A stretch of 64,000 nt of DNA from assembly GCA_003531585.1 (NCBI GenBank), contig DQFX01000055.1, positions 53,466-117,465 of the forward strand, read 5' to 3'. Every line of letters starts with the position of its first letter. Position 1 is the stretch's first letter. Positions 1-8,312 of the stretch are shown piece after piece. Both the position numbers and the translations under genes were made by a program. Under the pieces are notes generated by a model. The model ran no database searches, was not told the origin of the DNA, and worked only from the letters and a program-made list of their open reading frames with translations. Source of the DNA: Oscillospiraceae bacterium (lineage in GTDB: Bacteria; Bacillota; Clostridia; Oscillospirales; Ruminococcaceae).

Positions 1-130
1 GCCGCGTTGCTATCAGCAGCTCATGCGGTTTTTCATATATCAGCGCGCACTTTACATCCGGATACTCGCCCCGGAGAAGCTCTATCACCTCTGCCGCGCG
101 TTTTTTCTTCGCCTGTGATACTCGTGCCAT
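1..130 (-). CDS. nth: Endonuclease III, N-terminal part (cut by window edge)
   Basis: The first 43 codons of a minus-strand gene that runs off the left edge. The visible protein starts MARVSQAKKKRAAEVIELL and continues with YPDVKCALIYEKPHELLIAT, which matches the N-terminal helix and the PFELLVAT-type segment of Nth, the DNA glycosylase/AP lyase that removes oxidised pyrimidines in base excision repair. The helix-hairpin-helix, catalytic Lys/Asp and Fe-S cluster lie outside the window, so they cannot be checked. The ATG overlaps the TGA of the upstream CBS-domain gene in an ATGA arrangement, which suggests translational coupling in one operon. Confidence 0.8.
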   Translation of the reverse strand, partial: MARVSQAKKKRAAEVIELLRGEYPDVKCALIYEKPHELLIATR

Positions 131-1128
131 CAGTCTTTGTCCTCTGCCGGTGTAAGCTCTGGCTCGGCGGTCTGCGGGACCCTGGAAGCATGAACCTTTA
201 ATATGCACCTGTCCTCGACCTGAATTACCACAAGCTTCACGCCATCGTACTCCACGCTCGGTGGATTCAGCTCGTCGCCCTCTGGAATATACCCCAGCTT
301 GTCAGTGATGAAGCCCGCTATGGTTTCGTAGTCGTGCTCCTCGGGAAGCTCCACGCCGAACAGCCGGAACACCTCGTCCGGGTCTGCTTCACCGTCAATA
401 TCATATTCATCCTCGCCGACCTTGACTATCTCGGAGCGCTCGTCGTCGTACTCGTCCTGAATATTGCCCATGACCGCTTCAATGATGTCCTCAAGCGTCA
501 CGATGCCCGCAGTGCCTCCGTACTCGTCCGCAACGACCGCCATGCCGGATTTAAGGCTCGTCAGCGACTTGAACACCTCGGAGCAGGGACATGACTCCGG
601 CACGAAATTCACGCTGCGCACAAAATCGCGGATATCGAACCCGTCAAGGTCAGCCTGACTTTTCCCGACCAGGCACAGCAGATCCTTCACGATGATTATG
701 CCGACTATCCTGTCGATACTCCCCTCGTAGACCGGTATTCTTGAAAATCCCATGTCAAGCGCAAGGTAGATGATGTCGTCAAGGCTGACCGACATGTCCA
801 CACCGACTATATTCGTGCGGTGCGTCATGACGTCCCCGGCGGTGAGATCCTTGAACTCAAAGATGTTGTTTATCATCTGCGCGGAGCTTTCCTCAATGAC
901 GTTCTCTCCGTCGCCGTCGTCGTCAGGGGTCTGCGCCAGCGCGTTCACCATGTCGAGGACTTCGTCCTCCGTCACCGCGATGTAATCCGGACCGAGCGCC
1001 TTCTTCAGCAGCTTTGTGATACCCTTGTTGAGCGCCACCAGCCACCCGAGGAAAAACCTCGCCGCTTTGTGTCCGTCCTGCTTTTCGCCGTCGTTCTGCG
1101 TGTTACTTCGATTGCCGTCTGCGTCCAT
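130..1128 (-). CDS. CBS-domain protein of the CorC/HlyC family
   Basis: A 332-residue soluble protein. After a charged N-terminus and a short amphipathic segment comes a linker (about 50-85), a tandem CBS pair (about 90-225, with the segment AGDVMTHRTNIVGVDM and a second repeat ending in DEYGGTAGIVTLEDIIEAVMG), and a C-terminal CorC_HlyC domain (about 240-315). The DUF21 membrane domain of full CorC/CNNM transporters is absent, so it resembles the short HlyC/TlyC-like form. CBS pairs bind adenine nucleotides and CorC is linked to magnesium and cobalt resistance; a role here is inference. An RBS GGAGGACAC precedes the ATG, and the stop overlaps the nth start. Confidence 0.85.
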   Translation of the reverse strand: MDADGNRSNTQNDGEKQDGHKAARFFLGWLVALNKGITKLLKKALGPDYIAVTEDEVLDMVNALAQTPDDDGDGENVIEESSAQMINNIFEFKDLTAGDVMTHRTNIVGVDMSVSLDDIIYLALDMGFSRIPVYEGSIDRIVGIIIVKDLLCLVGKSQADLDGFDIRDFVRSVNFVPESCPCSEVFKSLTSLKSGMAVVADEYGGTAGIVTLEDIIEAVMGNIQDEYDDERSEIVKVGEDEYDIDGEADPDEVFRLFGVELPEEHDYETIAGFITDKLGYIPEGDELNPPSVEYDGVKLVVIQVEDRCILKVHASRVPQTAEPELTPAEDKD

Positions 1129-1144
1129 GTGTCCTCCGATAGAA

Positions 1145-1603
1145 TCAGTTTAAAACAAGCTCCATGTGTTCCTCAGAACCACGGAAGCCCAGTGTCTCAT
1201 AAAGGGGTCTGCCGCTGTCCGTCGCGTCCAGGGTTATGCTGGTCGCGCCGCGTTTCGCCGCTTCCTCAAGAAGAAAACCCACCATTTCACGCGCCGCTCC
1301 CATTCTGCGGAACTCCCTGCGGGTATATACGTTCATGATGTGCGCCCTTTTCCCCGATGGGTGTGAGTATGTCGGCATTACATTAAGCCAGCATATCGTA
1401 GCGCAACCTGCGAGTTTTTCCCCGCAGTACGCAAGCACCGTTGTCTGGCTGCCGTTTCTGAAATACTCCTCAGAAAGCCGCATTATTTCATCAGAAATGC
1501 CGCTCTCCGGAACTCCGTTTACTATCGCGAGCATTTCCCGGCGTATCTCAAGAAGCTCCGGCATATCGCCGGGATCGGCCTTTATTACTGTGATACCGCT
1601 CAT
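1145..1603 (-). CDS. GNAT-family N-acetyltransferase
   Basis: A 152-residue protein with the GNAT fold: central strand IMNVYTRREFRRMGAAREMV (motif A, acetyl-CoA pyrophosphate loop as R-R-M-G-A-A) and the closing LYETLGFRGSEEHMEL segment typical of motif B. It should move an acetyl group from acetyl-CoA to an amine; the substrate cannot be read from the sequence. The ATG overlaps the tatD stop as ATGA, and the CBS gene follows 16 bp downstream, so it belongs to the tatD-GNAT-CBS-nth operon. Confidence 0.85.
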   Translation of the reverse strand: MSGITVIKADPGDMPELLEIRREMLAIVNGVPESGISDEIMRLSEEYFRNGSQTTVLAYCGEKLAGCATICWLNVMPTYSHPSGKRAHIMNVYTRREFRRMGAAREMVGFLLEEAAKRGATSITLDATDSGRPLYETLGFRGSEEHMELVLN

Positions 1604-2358
1604 ATTCTGAACAGCCTCTCTCCGTTCTCACGGCATATCTCGATCATTTTCTCCGTGGAAACTCCCTTTAACTCCGCCATTTTTGCGGCGGTGTATTTTA
1701 TCATGCCGCTGTGGGACTTCTCCCCCCGGTGCGGCGCCGGAGCCATATACGGGCAGTCGGTCTCCAGCAGGAGCCTGTCGATAGGCACTGCTTCGCACGC
1801 CGCCCACGCCTTCTTTGAATTCTTGAACGTGAGCACTCCTGTGAATCCGACATACATGCCGAGCCTTACGACCTCCTCGGCGATTTCCGGGCTGTAGGAG
1901 AAGCAGTGCATTACTCCGGCAGGCTTGTACTTCCGGAGGAGCTCCATCGTATCCTCGCAGGCGTCGCGGCTGTGAATTATCACAGGCACATCTAACGTCT
2001 TCGCGAGCTGCAGCTGCCGCTCGAATACCTCCGCCTGCAAAACCTTGTCGCAGCCCTCGTAATGGCGGTCGAGACCTATCTCCCCGAGCGCCTTAACGCG
2101 CGGAGAGCTCAGCATTCCTGCCAACTGACCGAGCCAGTCGGCGGGAAGTCCCTCACAGTTCTCCGGGTGTACCCCGACAGCCGCCCATACGAACGGATAC
2201 TGCTCCGCAAGCTGCATTTCCTCCCTTGAGGAATCAAGGTCGTAGCCTACCGCCATTATCTTTTCCACGCCAGCCTCTGACATACTGGAAAGCAGCGGGT
2301 GCAGAGCCTCGCCGAAATCGTTTTTTACATAGTGCGCGTGAGTATCAAATATTGCCAT
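1600..2358 (-). CDS. tatD: TatD-family metal-dependent hydrolase / DNase
   Basis: A 252-residue TIM-barrel amidohydrolase. The metal motifs are in order: DTHAHY near the N-terminus, GEIGLD (about 93), IIHSRDA (about 128), HCFS (about 151) and LLETDCPYMAP (about 198). TatD proteins are 3'-5' exonucleases linked to DNA repair and turnover; the length is normal. Start ATG overlaps the TAA of the upstream gene (TAATG), and the stop overlaps the GNAT start, so translation is probably coupled throughout. In many Firmicutes tatD lies just after metG, as it does here with one gene between. Confidence 0.95.
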   Translation of the reverse strand: MAIFDTHAHYVKNDFGEALHPLLSSMSEAGVEKIMAVGYDLDSSREEMQLAEQYPFVWAAVGVHPENCEGLPADWLGQLAGMLSSPRVKALGEIGLDRHYEGCDKVLQAEVFERQLQLAKTLDVPVIIHSRDACEDTMELLRKYKPAGVMHCFSYSPEIAEEVVRLGMYVGFTGVLTFKNSKKAWAACEAVPIDRLLLETDCPYMAPAPHRGEKSHSGMIKYTAAKMAELKGVSTEKMIEICRENGERLFRI

Positions 2359-3008
2359 TATCCACCTGTATGCTGAACGTTGAAATAGTTATCCATAACG
2401 AGCTGGCGCGTTTCATAGCTCTCAAGCGGGAGCCTTCCGCGCCCTCCGAAAAGCTGCTCCGTTTCGTTGAACGCTCCGCGGAAGCTTCTGCCGAGAAGCT
2501 CCTGCTTGTCGCCCTCGATGGAGACGCAGTTGAAAAACAGCACCATACGGTCTGCCGTGTTTTCCGCCGTCCAGTAGTCCGGGGAATTCTCGTCTGCGGC
2601 AGAGTTGCCGTAGAGCTGCCGTATCTGCCCGAGAAGCTCCTCGGCGTAGAGCTTGGCGCCTACGCTCGGGACGTTCCCGGTGAGCACCTCGCCCTGCTTT
2701 ACCAGCATTGCGCGGATTATATGCTGAACGCCCTGGGTCAGGAGCTCCGCGCGGCCTTCTCCATCGTTCTGCTTTACCGCGCCTACTTTGTCCTCGCTGT
2801 TTTCGCGCTGGGTGAGATTATTGTCGCTCGGCTGCTTCTGGGCTGATCTCTTGGTATACGCCGGCGTGAACGCCGCTTCGGATTTTATGAACGCGTCGGT
2901 ATGATCCGCCGCCAGCGTCGAGGATTTCTCCTGCGTGCGGTGTTCCGCGGAATGCGTCAGCGTAGTACGGCTTATCGACGAAATATCCGCCATTCTCGAA
3001 ATATCCAA
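2358..3008 (-). CDS. Unknown protein, possibly DUF5610-like
   Basis: A 216-residue protein that I do not recognise with certainty. The first 80 residues are polar and probably disordered. The C-terminal 120 residues are helical, with TADRMVLFFNCVS and FNETEQLFGG followed by a short tail, recalling DUF5610 proteins of unknown role. There is no signal peptide or membrane segment. The frame is open to a TTG at 3026, but a strong GGGGGTGG lies 4-5 nt before the TTG at 3008, so I prefer that start. It sits between metG and tatD, and the stop overlaps the tatD start. Confidence 0.6.
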   Translation of the reverse strand: MDISRMADISSISRTTLTHSAEHRTQEKSSTLAADHTDAFIKSEAAFTPAYTKRSAQKQPSDNNLTQRENSEDKVGAVKQNDGEGRAELLTQGVQHIIRAMLVKQGEVLTGNVPSVGAKLYAEELLGQIRQLYGNSAADENSPDYWTAENTADRMVLFFNCVSIEGDKQELLGRSFRGAFNETEQLFGGRGRLPLESYETRQLVMDNYFNVQHTGG

Positions 3009-3028
3009 AAAACCACCCCCAAACAAAT

Positions 3029-3161
3029 TAATTCAGAATTCATAATTCGGAATTCGGAATTATTGTGTCCGCTTCGCGGACGGATTCAAATTTGATACAA
3101 TCGGAATACAGCCGCGACAGCGGCTCCGAAATTCCGAATTCCGCATTCATAATTCCGAATT
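3029..3161. repeat. Short palindromic element (MITE-like) between metG and the next gene
   Basis: A run rich in AATTCSGAATT-type units at both ends (3029-3061 and 3130-3160) that form an imperfect inverted repeat of about 30 bp. Between them are two GC-rich hairpins, GTCCGC-TTC-GCGGAC (about 3066-3080) and AGCCGC-GAC-AGCGGCT (about 3112-3128). Terminal inverted repeats plus internal hairpins in a non-coding gap suggest a miniature mobile element, although no target-site duplication is obvious. It reaches the last bases of metG, so it may supply the metG stop or act as a 3' hairpin. Confidence 0.55.
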
Positions 3162-5104
3162 TATCTTATCGTGCTTCCGTTCGGTACGTCCTTGTCGAGG
3201 AACAGTACTCTTACATCGTTGTCGCCTGCGTCGCATGCGAGTATCATGCCTTCGCTGAGTTCACCGCAGAGCTTCGCGGGAGCAAGGTTAGCCACGAATA
3301 CTATCTTCCTGCCGATCAGATCCTCCGGCTGGTACCAGTTTGCAATGCCGGAAACTATCTGTCTGCCGTTTCTGCCGTCGTCAACGGTGAGCTTCAGCAG
3401 CTTCTTTGCCTTCTTTATCTTCTCGCAGGCGGTGATCTCTCCGCTGCGGAGCTTCACCTCCGCGAACTGGTCGATGGTGATGACGTTCGCCTTGTCGAGA
3501 TCCTCGTCCTCACGGATAGTCTTTGCAGGAGTCAGCAGGCTGTTCAGCTCGTCGATCTCCTTCTCCATGTCGATTCTCGGGAACAGCACCTCGCCCTTGT
3601 GAACAGTCACATTCTGCGGAAGAACGCCGAATGTGCCCAGTGTATCGTATGCGGTCATGCTTTCGTCCGCGCCTATCTGCTCCCATACCTTCGGCATGGT
3701 CTTGGGCATGAACGGGAACAGAAGACCGGAGCATATACGAATGCTTTCAAGCAGGTTGTAAAGCACAGCCGCAAGTCTTGGCATATTCTCCTCGCTCTTT
3801 GCGAGAACCCACGGAGCTGTTTCATCGATATACTTATTTGCACGGGAAACTACCTTAAATATCTCCTCCAGCGCCTTGGAAAGCTGCGCTTCCTCGATGA
3901 GCTTTGAAACCGGCTCTACCAGCGCCGCAGCCATCGTGCGTAGCTCGTCGTCGATGGGCTCTGCCTTCTTTTCCTCGGGGAGAGTTCCGCCGAAGTACTT
4001 GTCAGCCATCGCAACGGTTCTGGAAACCAGGTTGCCCAGGTCGTTTGCGAGGTCGGTGTTGATACGGCCTATCATTATCTCGTTGGAGAAGTTGCAGTCG
4101 GAGCCGTAGGGCATGTCGCGGAGTATCTGGTAGCGCACCGCGTCAGAGCCATAGCGCTCTGCGAGCACGAACGGGTCGATAACGTTGCCCAGGGACTTGG
4201 ACATCTTCTGTCCGTTGAAGTTTATCCAGCCGTGGCCGTACAGGTGCTTCGGAAGCGGCAGGTCGAGCATCATCAGAATGATCGGCCATACGATGGAGTG
4301 GAAGCGTACTATCTCCTTTGCGGTCATGTGCAGGTCAGCCGGCCAGTACTTGCTGAAATCGTCGTACTTGTCGTTGTCGTAGCCCAGCGCGGTGATATAG
4401 TTGGAGAGCGCGTCTACCCACACGTAAACAACGTGTCCGGGGTCGAAATCCACAGGGACTCCCCATTTGAAGCTGGTTCTGGAAACGCACAGATCCTCAA
4501 GTCCGGGCTTGATGAAGTTGTTTACCATCTCGTTAACGCGGCTCTTCGGCTGGAGGTAGTCGGTCTCGGTGAGGAACTTCTCAACTTTGTCTGCATAATC
4601 GGACAGGCGCAGGAAGTAAGCCTCCTCGTGGGCGTCGATGACATCTCTGCCGCAGTCGGGACACTTGCCGTTCACAAGCTGGCTCTCGGTCCAGAAGCTC
4701 TCGCAGGGGGTGCAGTACTTGCCGGTGTACTCGCCCTTGTAGATATAGCCCTTGTCGTAGAGGGTCTTGAATATCTTCTGCACCGCGGAAACATGATAGT
4801 CGTCAGTGGTGCGGATAAATCTGTCGTAGCTTATCCCCATGGTTTCCCAGAGGCGCTTGAAGTTCGCAACGATCTCGTCAACGTACTCCTTCGGAGTTAC
4901 GCCCTTTTCCTCTGCCTTCAGCTCTATCTTCTGGCCATGCTCGTCGGTTCCTGTCAGGAACATTACGTCATAGCCCTGCATTCTCTTGAATCTTGCGATG
5001 GTATCACACGCTACGGTCGTATAGCAGTGACCGATATGCGGATTTCCCGACGGATAGTAGATCGGGGTGGTGATGTAATATTTTCCTTTACTGCAATTAC
5101 ACAT
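3161..5104 (-). CDS. metG: Methionyl-tRNA synthetase
   Basis: A 647-residue class I aminoacyl-tRNA synthetase that charges tRNA-Met. The HIGH signature is at 23-26 (NPHIGH), the zinc knuckle is CTPC (131-134) with CPDC (148-151), and KMSKS is at 300-304. The anticodon-binding helical domain follows, and a C-terminal EMAP/OB-fold tRNA-binding domain occupies about 545-647 (starting near DQFAEVKLRSGEI). Length matches the dimeric long form. It has its own promoter (5186-5214). The leader is only about 75 nt, too short for a T-box. Confidence 0.97.
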   Translation of the reverse strand: MCNCSKGKYYITTPIYYPSGNPHIGHCYTTVACDTIARFKRMQGYDVMFLTGTDEHGQKIELKAEEKGVTPKEYVDEIVANFKRLWETMGISYDRFIRTTDDYHVSAVQKIFKTLYDKGYIYKGEYTGKYCTPCESFWTESQLVNGKCPDCGRDVIDAHEEAYFLRLSDYADKVEKFLTETDYLQPKSRVNEMVNNFIKPGLEDLCVSRTSFKWGVPVDFDPGHVVYVWVDALSNYITALGYDNDKYDDFSKYWPADLHMTAKEIVRFHSIVWPIILMMLDLPLPKHLYGHGWINFNGQKMSKSLGNVIDPFVLAERYGSDAVRYQILRDMPYGSDCNFSNEIMIGRINTDLANDLGNLVSRTVAMADKYFGGTLPEEKKAEPIDDELRTMAAALVEPVSKLIEEAQLSKALEEIFKVVSRANKYIDETAPWVLAKSEENMPRLAAVLYNLLESIRICSGLLFPFMPKTMPKVWEQIGADESMTAYDTLGTFGVLPQNVTVHKGEVLFPRIDMEKEIDELNSLLTPAKTIREDEDLDKANVITIDQFAEVKLRSGEITACEKIKKAKKLLKLTVDDGRNGRQIVSGIANWYQPEDLIGRKIVFVANLAPAKLCGELSEGMILACDAGDNDVRVLFLDKDVPNGSTIR

Positions 5105-5185
5105 TGTTATTATTACCTCTTTTTCTACTTATAGTGATAATCAACAGGAAACTATGTTCATTGAAGATTATTATTGTGCTATTTT

Positions 5186-5214
5186 ATTATATTACTTTTC
5201 ACTGCAATTTGCAA
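5186..5214 (-). promoter_or_regulatory. Sigma-A promoter of metG
   Basis: On the minus strand TTGCAA (5209-5214) and TATAAT (5186-5191) are separated by 17 bp. The expected start is about 5178, giving a short leader to the metG ATG. Confidence 0.75.
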
Positions 5215-5262
5215 GCATACCGAAAAAAATAAAGGAATTTTTACATAATAGATAAAAAACCC

Positions 5263-5291
5263 TTGATTTTTTCTGATTTTTTTAGTACAAT
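5263..5291 (+). promoter_or_regulatory. Sigma-A promoter of the PucR-type regulator
   Basis: TTGATT (5263-5268) and TACAAT (5286-5291) are separated by 17 bp in an AT-rich stretch. The predicted start near 5298 leaves a leader of about 145 nt before the ATG at 5442. Confidence 0.75.
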
Positions 5292-5308
5292 ATAGATTAG
5301 AGATTTAT

Positions 5309-5423
5309 GTCCGTCTATAATTAGGCGATTAGGCGGCAGGAAACATAAACGGCTTATCCGCTGCGCGCCGTCTGACCCAGAGGGGTCTGTGACAGGGACG
5401 GAGCGGGCTGGACAGCCGCGCTT
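5309..5423 (+). ncRNA. Structured 5' leader, riboswitch-like candidate
   Basis: The leader between promoter and gene is GC-rich and folds by eye into a closed junction: P1 TCCGTC (5310-5315) with GACGGA (5397-5402); P2 GGCGGCAG (5332-5339) with CTGCGCGCC (5361-5369, one bulged G) capped by CGG-CTTAT-CCG; P3 GACCC-AGAG-GGGTC (5374-5387). A further hairpin (5403-5421) lies just before the RBS GAGG (5431-5434). I matched it to no riboswitch class that I know; the ligand or protein partner is unknown. Confidence 0.45.
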
Positions 5424-5441
5424 CAGAAAAGAGGTACAAAA

Positions 5442-6527
5442 ATGTCAAACAGACTTTTTCAGGGCATTGTCCATCAGATGAAGGACGCAGTTAACCGCGT
5501 TATCGGCGTTATCGACGAGAACGGTACTATAATCGCGTGCAGCGATCTCACAAGGGTAGGGGGCGGCAACGACTTCTTCCCCATAGAGCTTGGCGATTCC
5601 CACGAAGTATTCATACGCGACGGATATACTTACAAGCCCTTCGGCATACACGTAAAGCCTGACTACGCCGTATTCGTGGAAGGCACCGACGAACCCGCAG
5701 GCAAGTACGCGAGCGTTATCGCGATCTCCCTGTCCGGCATCAAGCAGTACTACGACGAAAAGTACGACCGCAACAACTTCGTAAAGAATATAATCCTTGA
5801 CAATGTCCTGCCCGGCGATATCAGCCTCAAGGCGCGCGAGCTGCACTTCAACTCCGATATCAGCAGAGTCGTGTTCCTCATCAGCGTTATCTCCTCCAAC
5901 GACGTCTCCGCTTACGACGTTATACAGAACCTCTTCCCGGACAAGAACAAGGATTTCGTATTCAACATAACGGAAAACGACATCGTTCTCGTCAAGGAAG
6001 TAAAGAACAACATCGACGTGCGCGACCTTGAAAAGCTGGCGCGCTCCATCTCCGACACGCTGTCCAGCGAGTTCTTCACAAAGGTGAACGTCGGCATCGG
6101 CACTCCGGTAGTCGGCGTTAAGGACCTCGCACGCTCCTTCAAGGAGGCTCAGACAGCCCTCGAGGTAGGAAAGGTATTCGACACCGACAAGAACATCGTA
6201 AGCTACGACAACCTCGGTATCGCAAGACTTATTTACCACCTCCCGACCACCCTGTGCGAGACCTTCCTCAAGGAAGTTTTCAAGAAGAACTCCATTGAGT
6301 CCCTCGATCACGAGACCCTGTTCACTATCCAGAAGTTCTTCGAGAACAGCCTGAACGTGTCCGAGACCTCCAGAAAGCTGTTCGTACACCGCAACACGCT
6401 GGTTTACCGCCTGGACAAGATCAAGAAGCTGACCGGGCTCGACCTGCGCGAATTCGACCACGCGATAATCTTCAAGATCGCGCTGATGGTAAAGAAATAC
6501 CTCGCTGCGAACCCCACAAAGTTCTGA
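5442..6527 (+). CDS. PucR/CdaR-type helix-turn-helix transcriptional regulator
   Basis: A 361-residue cytoplasmic regulator. The N-terminal part (about 1-130) resembles the sugar-diacid recognition domain of CdaR, with VIGVIDENGTIIACSD. The middle (about 140-290) is the GGDEF-like linker domain of PucR proteins. The C-terminus (about 300-355) is the PucR HTH, with SLNVSETSRKLFVHRNTLVY and RLDKIKKLTGLDL. Such proteins switch metabolic operons on binding a small molecule; the ligand is unknown. It has its own promoter and structured leader. The gene lies upstream of ftsEX but a hairpin follows it, so co-transcription is uncertain. Confidence 0.85.
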   Translation: MSNRLFQGIVHQMKDAVNRVIGVIDENGTIIACSDLTRVGGGNDFFPIELGDSHEVFIRDGYTYKPFGIHVKPDYAVFVEGTDEPAGKYASVIAISLSGIKQYYDEKYDRNNFVKNIILDNVLPGDISLKARELHFNSDISRVVFLISVISSNDVSAYDVIQNLFPDKNKDFVFNITENDIVLVKEVKNNIDVRDLEKLARSISDTLSSEFFTKVNVGIGTPVVGVKDLARSFKEAQTALEVGKVFDTDKNIVSYDNLGIARLIYHLPTTLCETFLKEVFKKNSIESLDHETLFTIQKFFENSLNVSETSRKLFVHRNTLVYRLDKIKKLTGLDLREFDHAIIFKIALMVKKYLAANPTKF

Positions 6528-6555
6528 TGGGGCTTGCATAATTACTGCTAAAATT

Positions 6556-6585
6556 GGCTGCCCCGAATCATTCGGGACAGCCTTT
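6556..6585 (+). terminator. Hairpin after the PucR-type gene
   Basis: GGCTGCCCCGAA and TTCGGGACAGCC form a stem with a 3-nt loop, followed by only a short TTTG. It could be a weak terminator or a processing site, so some read-through to ftsE is possible. Confidence 0.5.
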
Positions 6586-6708
6586 GAAGTGTAAAGGGGG
6601 AGCCAGAAATTCCGCAGAAAAGACAGGAAAAGACCCCCGGCGCACAAAAATATCAGGGAAATTTCATTAACTTTTGGGGAAAACACAGATAGTTCCGAGG
6701 GAGAAAAT

Positions 6709-7401
6709 ATGGTAGAATTAAAGAATGTCAACGTGCATTACTCCAGCGGAGTAGACGCACTTCAGAATATCAACCTACGGATAAACGACGGCGAATTCGT
6801 ATTTATCGTCGGAGGCAGCGGAGCGGGTAAATCCACGCTGGTTAAGCTCATGACGCGCGAGATAGTGCCCACGGAGGGCAGAGTGTTCGTCAACGGCTAC
6901 AACCTCAGCAAGACAAAGGGCAACAAAATCGCAAAGTTCCGCCGCTCTATCGGCATGGTGTTCCAGGATTTCCGCCTGATACAGGAGCTGAACGTCTACG
7001 AAAACGTCGCGTTCGTGCTGCGTATCGCGGATCAGAGCACCCGATTCATCAAGCAGCGCGTTCCTAACGTGCTGAACCTTGTCGGGCTTGGAAACAAGGC
7101 GCGCAGCAAGCCGAGGGAGCTTTCCGGCGGCGAGCAGCAGCGCGTGGCAATCGCAAGGGCGCTCGCAAACGACCCGGGGCTCATCATCGCGGACGAGCCT
7201 ACCGGAAACATCGACCCGCAGCTTTCCTACGAGATAGTCGAGCTTCTGCGCAAGATAAACCGCCAGAACGGCACGACCATCATCATGGTTACGCACGAGC
7301 ACGATCTCGTTAAATACTTCGGCGGCAGAATAATCAACATCGAAAACGGCTCCATCACGTTCGATGAGAATATCGGAGGTGCATCAGATGAGGACGAGTA
7401 A
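6709..7401 (+). CDS. ftsE: Cell-division ATP-binding protein FtsE
   Basis: A 230-residue ABC ATPase that pairs with FtsX at the membrane and drives peptidoglycan hydrolases during division or elongation. Walker A is GGSGAGKST (35-43), the signature LSGGEQQ is at 138-144, and Walker B LIIADEP at 158-164, with the FtsE-typical VFQDFRLI Q-loop region. Length is canonical. The RBS GAGGGAG precedes the ATG. Its 3' end overlaps ftsX by 14 bp, so the pair is translationally linked. Confidence 0.96.
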   Translation: MVELKNVNVHYSSGVDALQNINLRINDGEFVFIVGGSGAGKSTLVKLMTREIVPTEGRVFVNGYNLSKTKGNKIAKFRRSIGMVFQDFRLIQELNVYENVAFVLRIADQSTRFIKQRVPNVLNLVGLGNKARSKPRELSGGEQQRVAIARALANDPGLIIADEPTGNIDPQLSYEIVELLRKINRQNGTTIIMVTHEHDLVKYFGGRIINIENGSITFDENIGGASDEDE

Positions 7402-8290
7402 TGTAACATACCTTGTGAAAAAGGGCATTTCCTCCATCTGGAAGAACTTCCTGATGTCATTCGCAAGCTTCTGTATCCTGATGGTGAGCCTGCTGCTGGT
7501 AAGCTGCGCAGTGCTGCTTATGATGAACGTCAACAAGATCATGAGCAACATCGAGGACACCAACGAAATAACCATCTACCTCAAGGAAGACATCTCCGAC
7601 AAGCAGGTTGAGCACATAAAATCCGTCCTTGAGAAAAACCAGGACATCACCGACGTCAAGTACTACTCAAAGGAACAGGCGCTCGATGATTTCCGCGATA
7701 ATATGGCGGAATACAGCGAACTTCTCGACTACCTCGACAAGAACCCCATGCCCGAGACATTCCTCGTGCGCGTAAAGGATCTTTCGAAAATCCGACATGT
7801 TGTAAACACCGTCAACGACATAGAGGGCGTAGAACAGACCAAGGCCCCCTATGACTTCGCAAGCGTACTCGTTCAGATACGCAACACCTTCACGCTCATC
7901 GGAGGAGCTGTGCTCATCGCACTGGTCGTTGTCAGCATCGTTATCGTGTCGAATTCGATACGCACCAGCGTGTTCGCGCGCCGCAACGAAATCTCGATAA
8001 TGCGGTATGTCGGCGCTACTTCGGGGTTCATCAAGGCTCCGTTCTTCGTTGAGGGTATGTTCATCGGTATCCTCGCCGGTGCCGCGGCGTGGGGGCTCAC
8101 GTGGCTTATCTACGACTCCGTGTTCGCGCTGTTTTCCGCTGATCTCACCGTATGGCAGATGTTCGGATTCTACGGGCTCACGCCGTTCGGAGATATCATG
8201 TGGTATGTCCTCGCGGTGAACTGTGCCGCCGGAGCGCTCCTCGGCGCTGTCGGAACAGTATTCAGCACCGGAAAGTATCTTAAAGTCTGA
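7388..8290 (+). CDS. ftsX: Cell-division permease FtsX
   Basis: A 300-residue four-helix membrane protein: TM1 about 20-43, an extracellular loop of about 120 residues with the FtsX fold (containing EITIYLKEDISD and PMPETFLVRVKD), then TM2-TM4 about 165-295 (FtsX/MacB-like, containing RRNEISIMRYVGAT). It transmits FtsE ATP hydrolysis to extracellular peptidoglycan hydrolases. I chose the ATG at 7388 because GGAGGTG lies 6 nt upstream; an in-frame ATG at 7364 lacks that site. The gene overlaps ftsE and is followed 22 bp later by ctpA. Confidence 0.95.
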   Translation: MRTSNVTYLVKKGISSIWKNFLMSFASFCILMVSLLLVSCAVLLMMNVNKIMSNIEDTNEITIYLKEDISDKQVEHIKSVLEKNQDITDVKYYSKEQALDDFRDNMAEYSELLDYLDKNPMPETFLVRVKDLSKIRHVVNTVNDIEGVEQTKAPYDFASVLVQIRNTFTLIGGAVLIALVVVSIVIVSNSIRTSVFARRNEISIMRYVGATSGFIKAPFFVEGMFIGILAGAAAWGLTWLIYDSVFALFSADLTVWQMFGFYGLTPFGDIMWYVLAVNCAAGALLGAVGTVFSTGKYLKV

Positions 8291-8312
8291 GGTCTGAGAA
8301 AGGAACAGCACC

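Noticed and set aside
5105..5185. T-box leader before metG
   Set aside because: Only about 75 nt lie between the predicted start and the ATG, and there is no GGTGG T-box sequence or specifier stem.
5445..6731. 428-residue open frame on the minus strand, opposite the PucR-type gene
   Set aside because: It mirrors the codon periodicity of the real gene, its Val/Leu/Asp-rich product fits no family, and it has no RBS.
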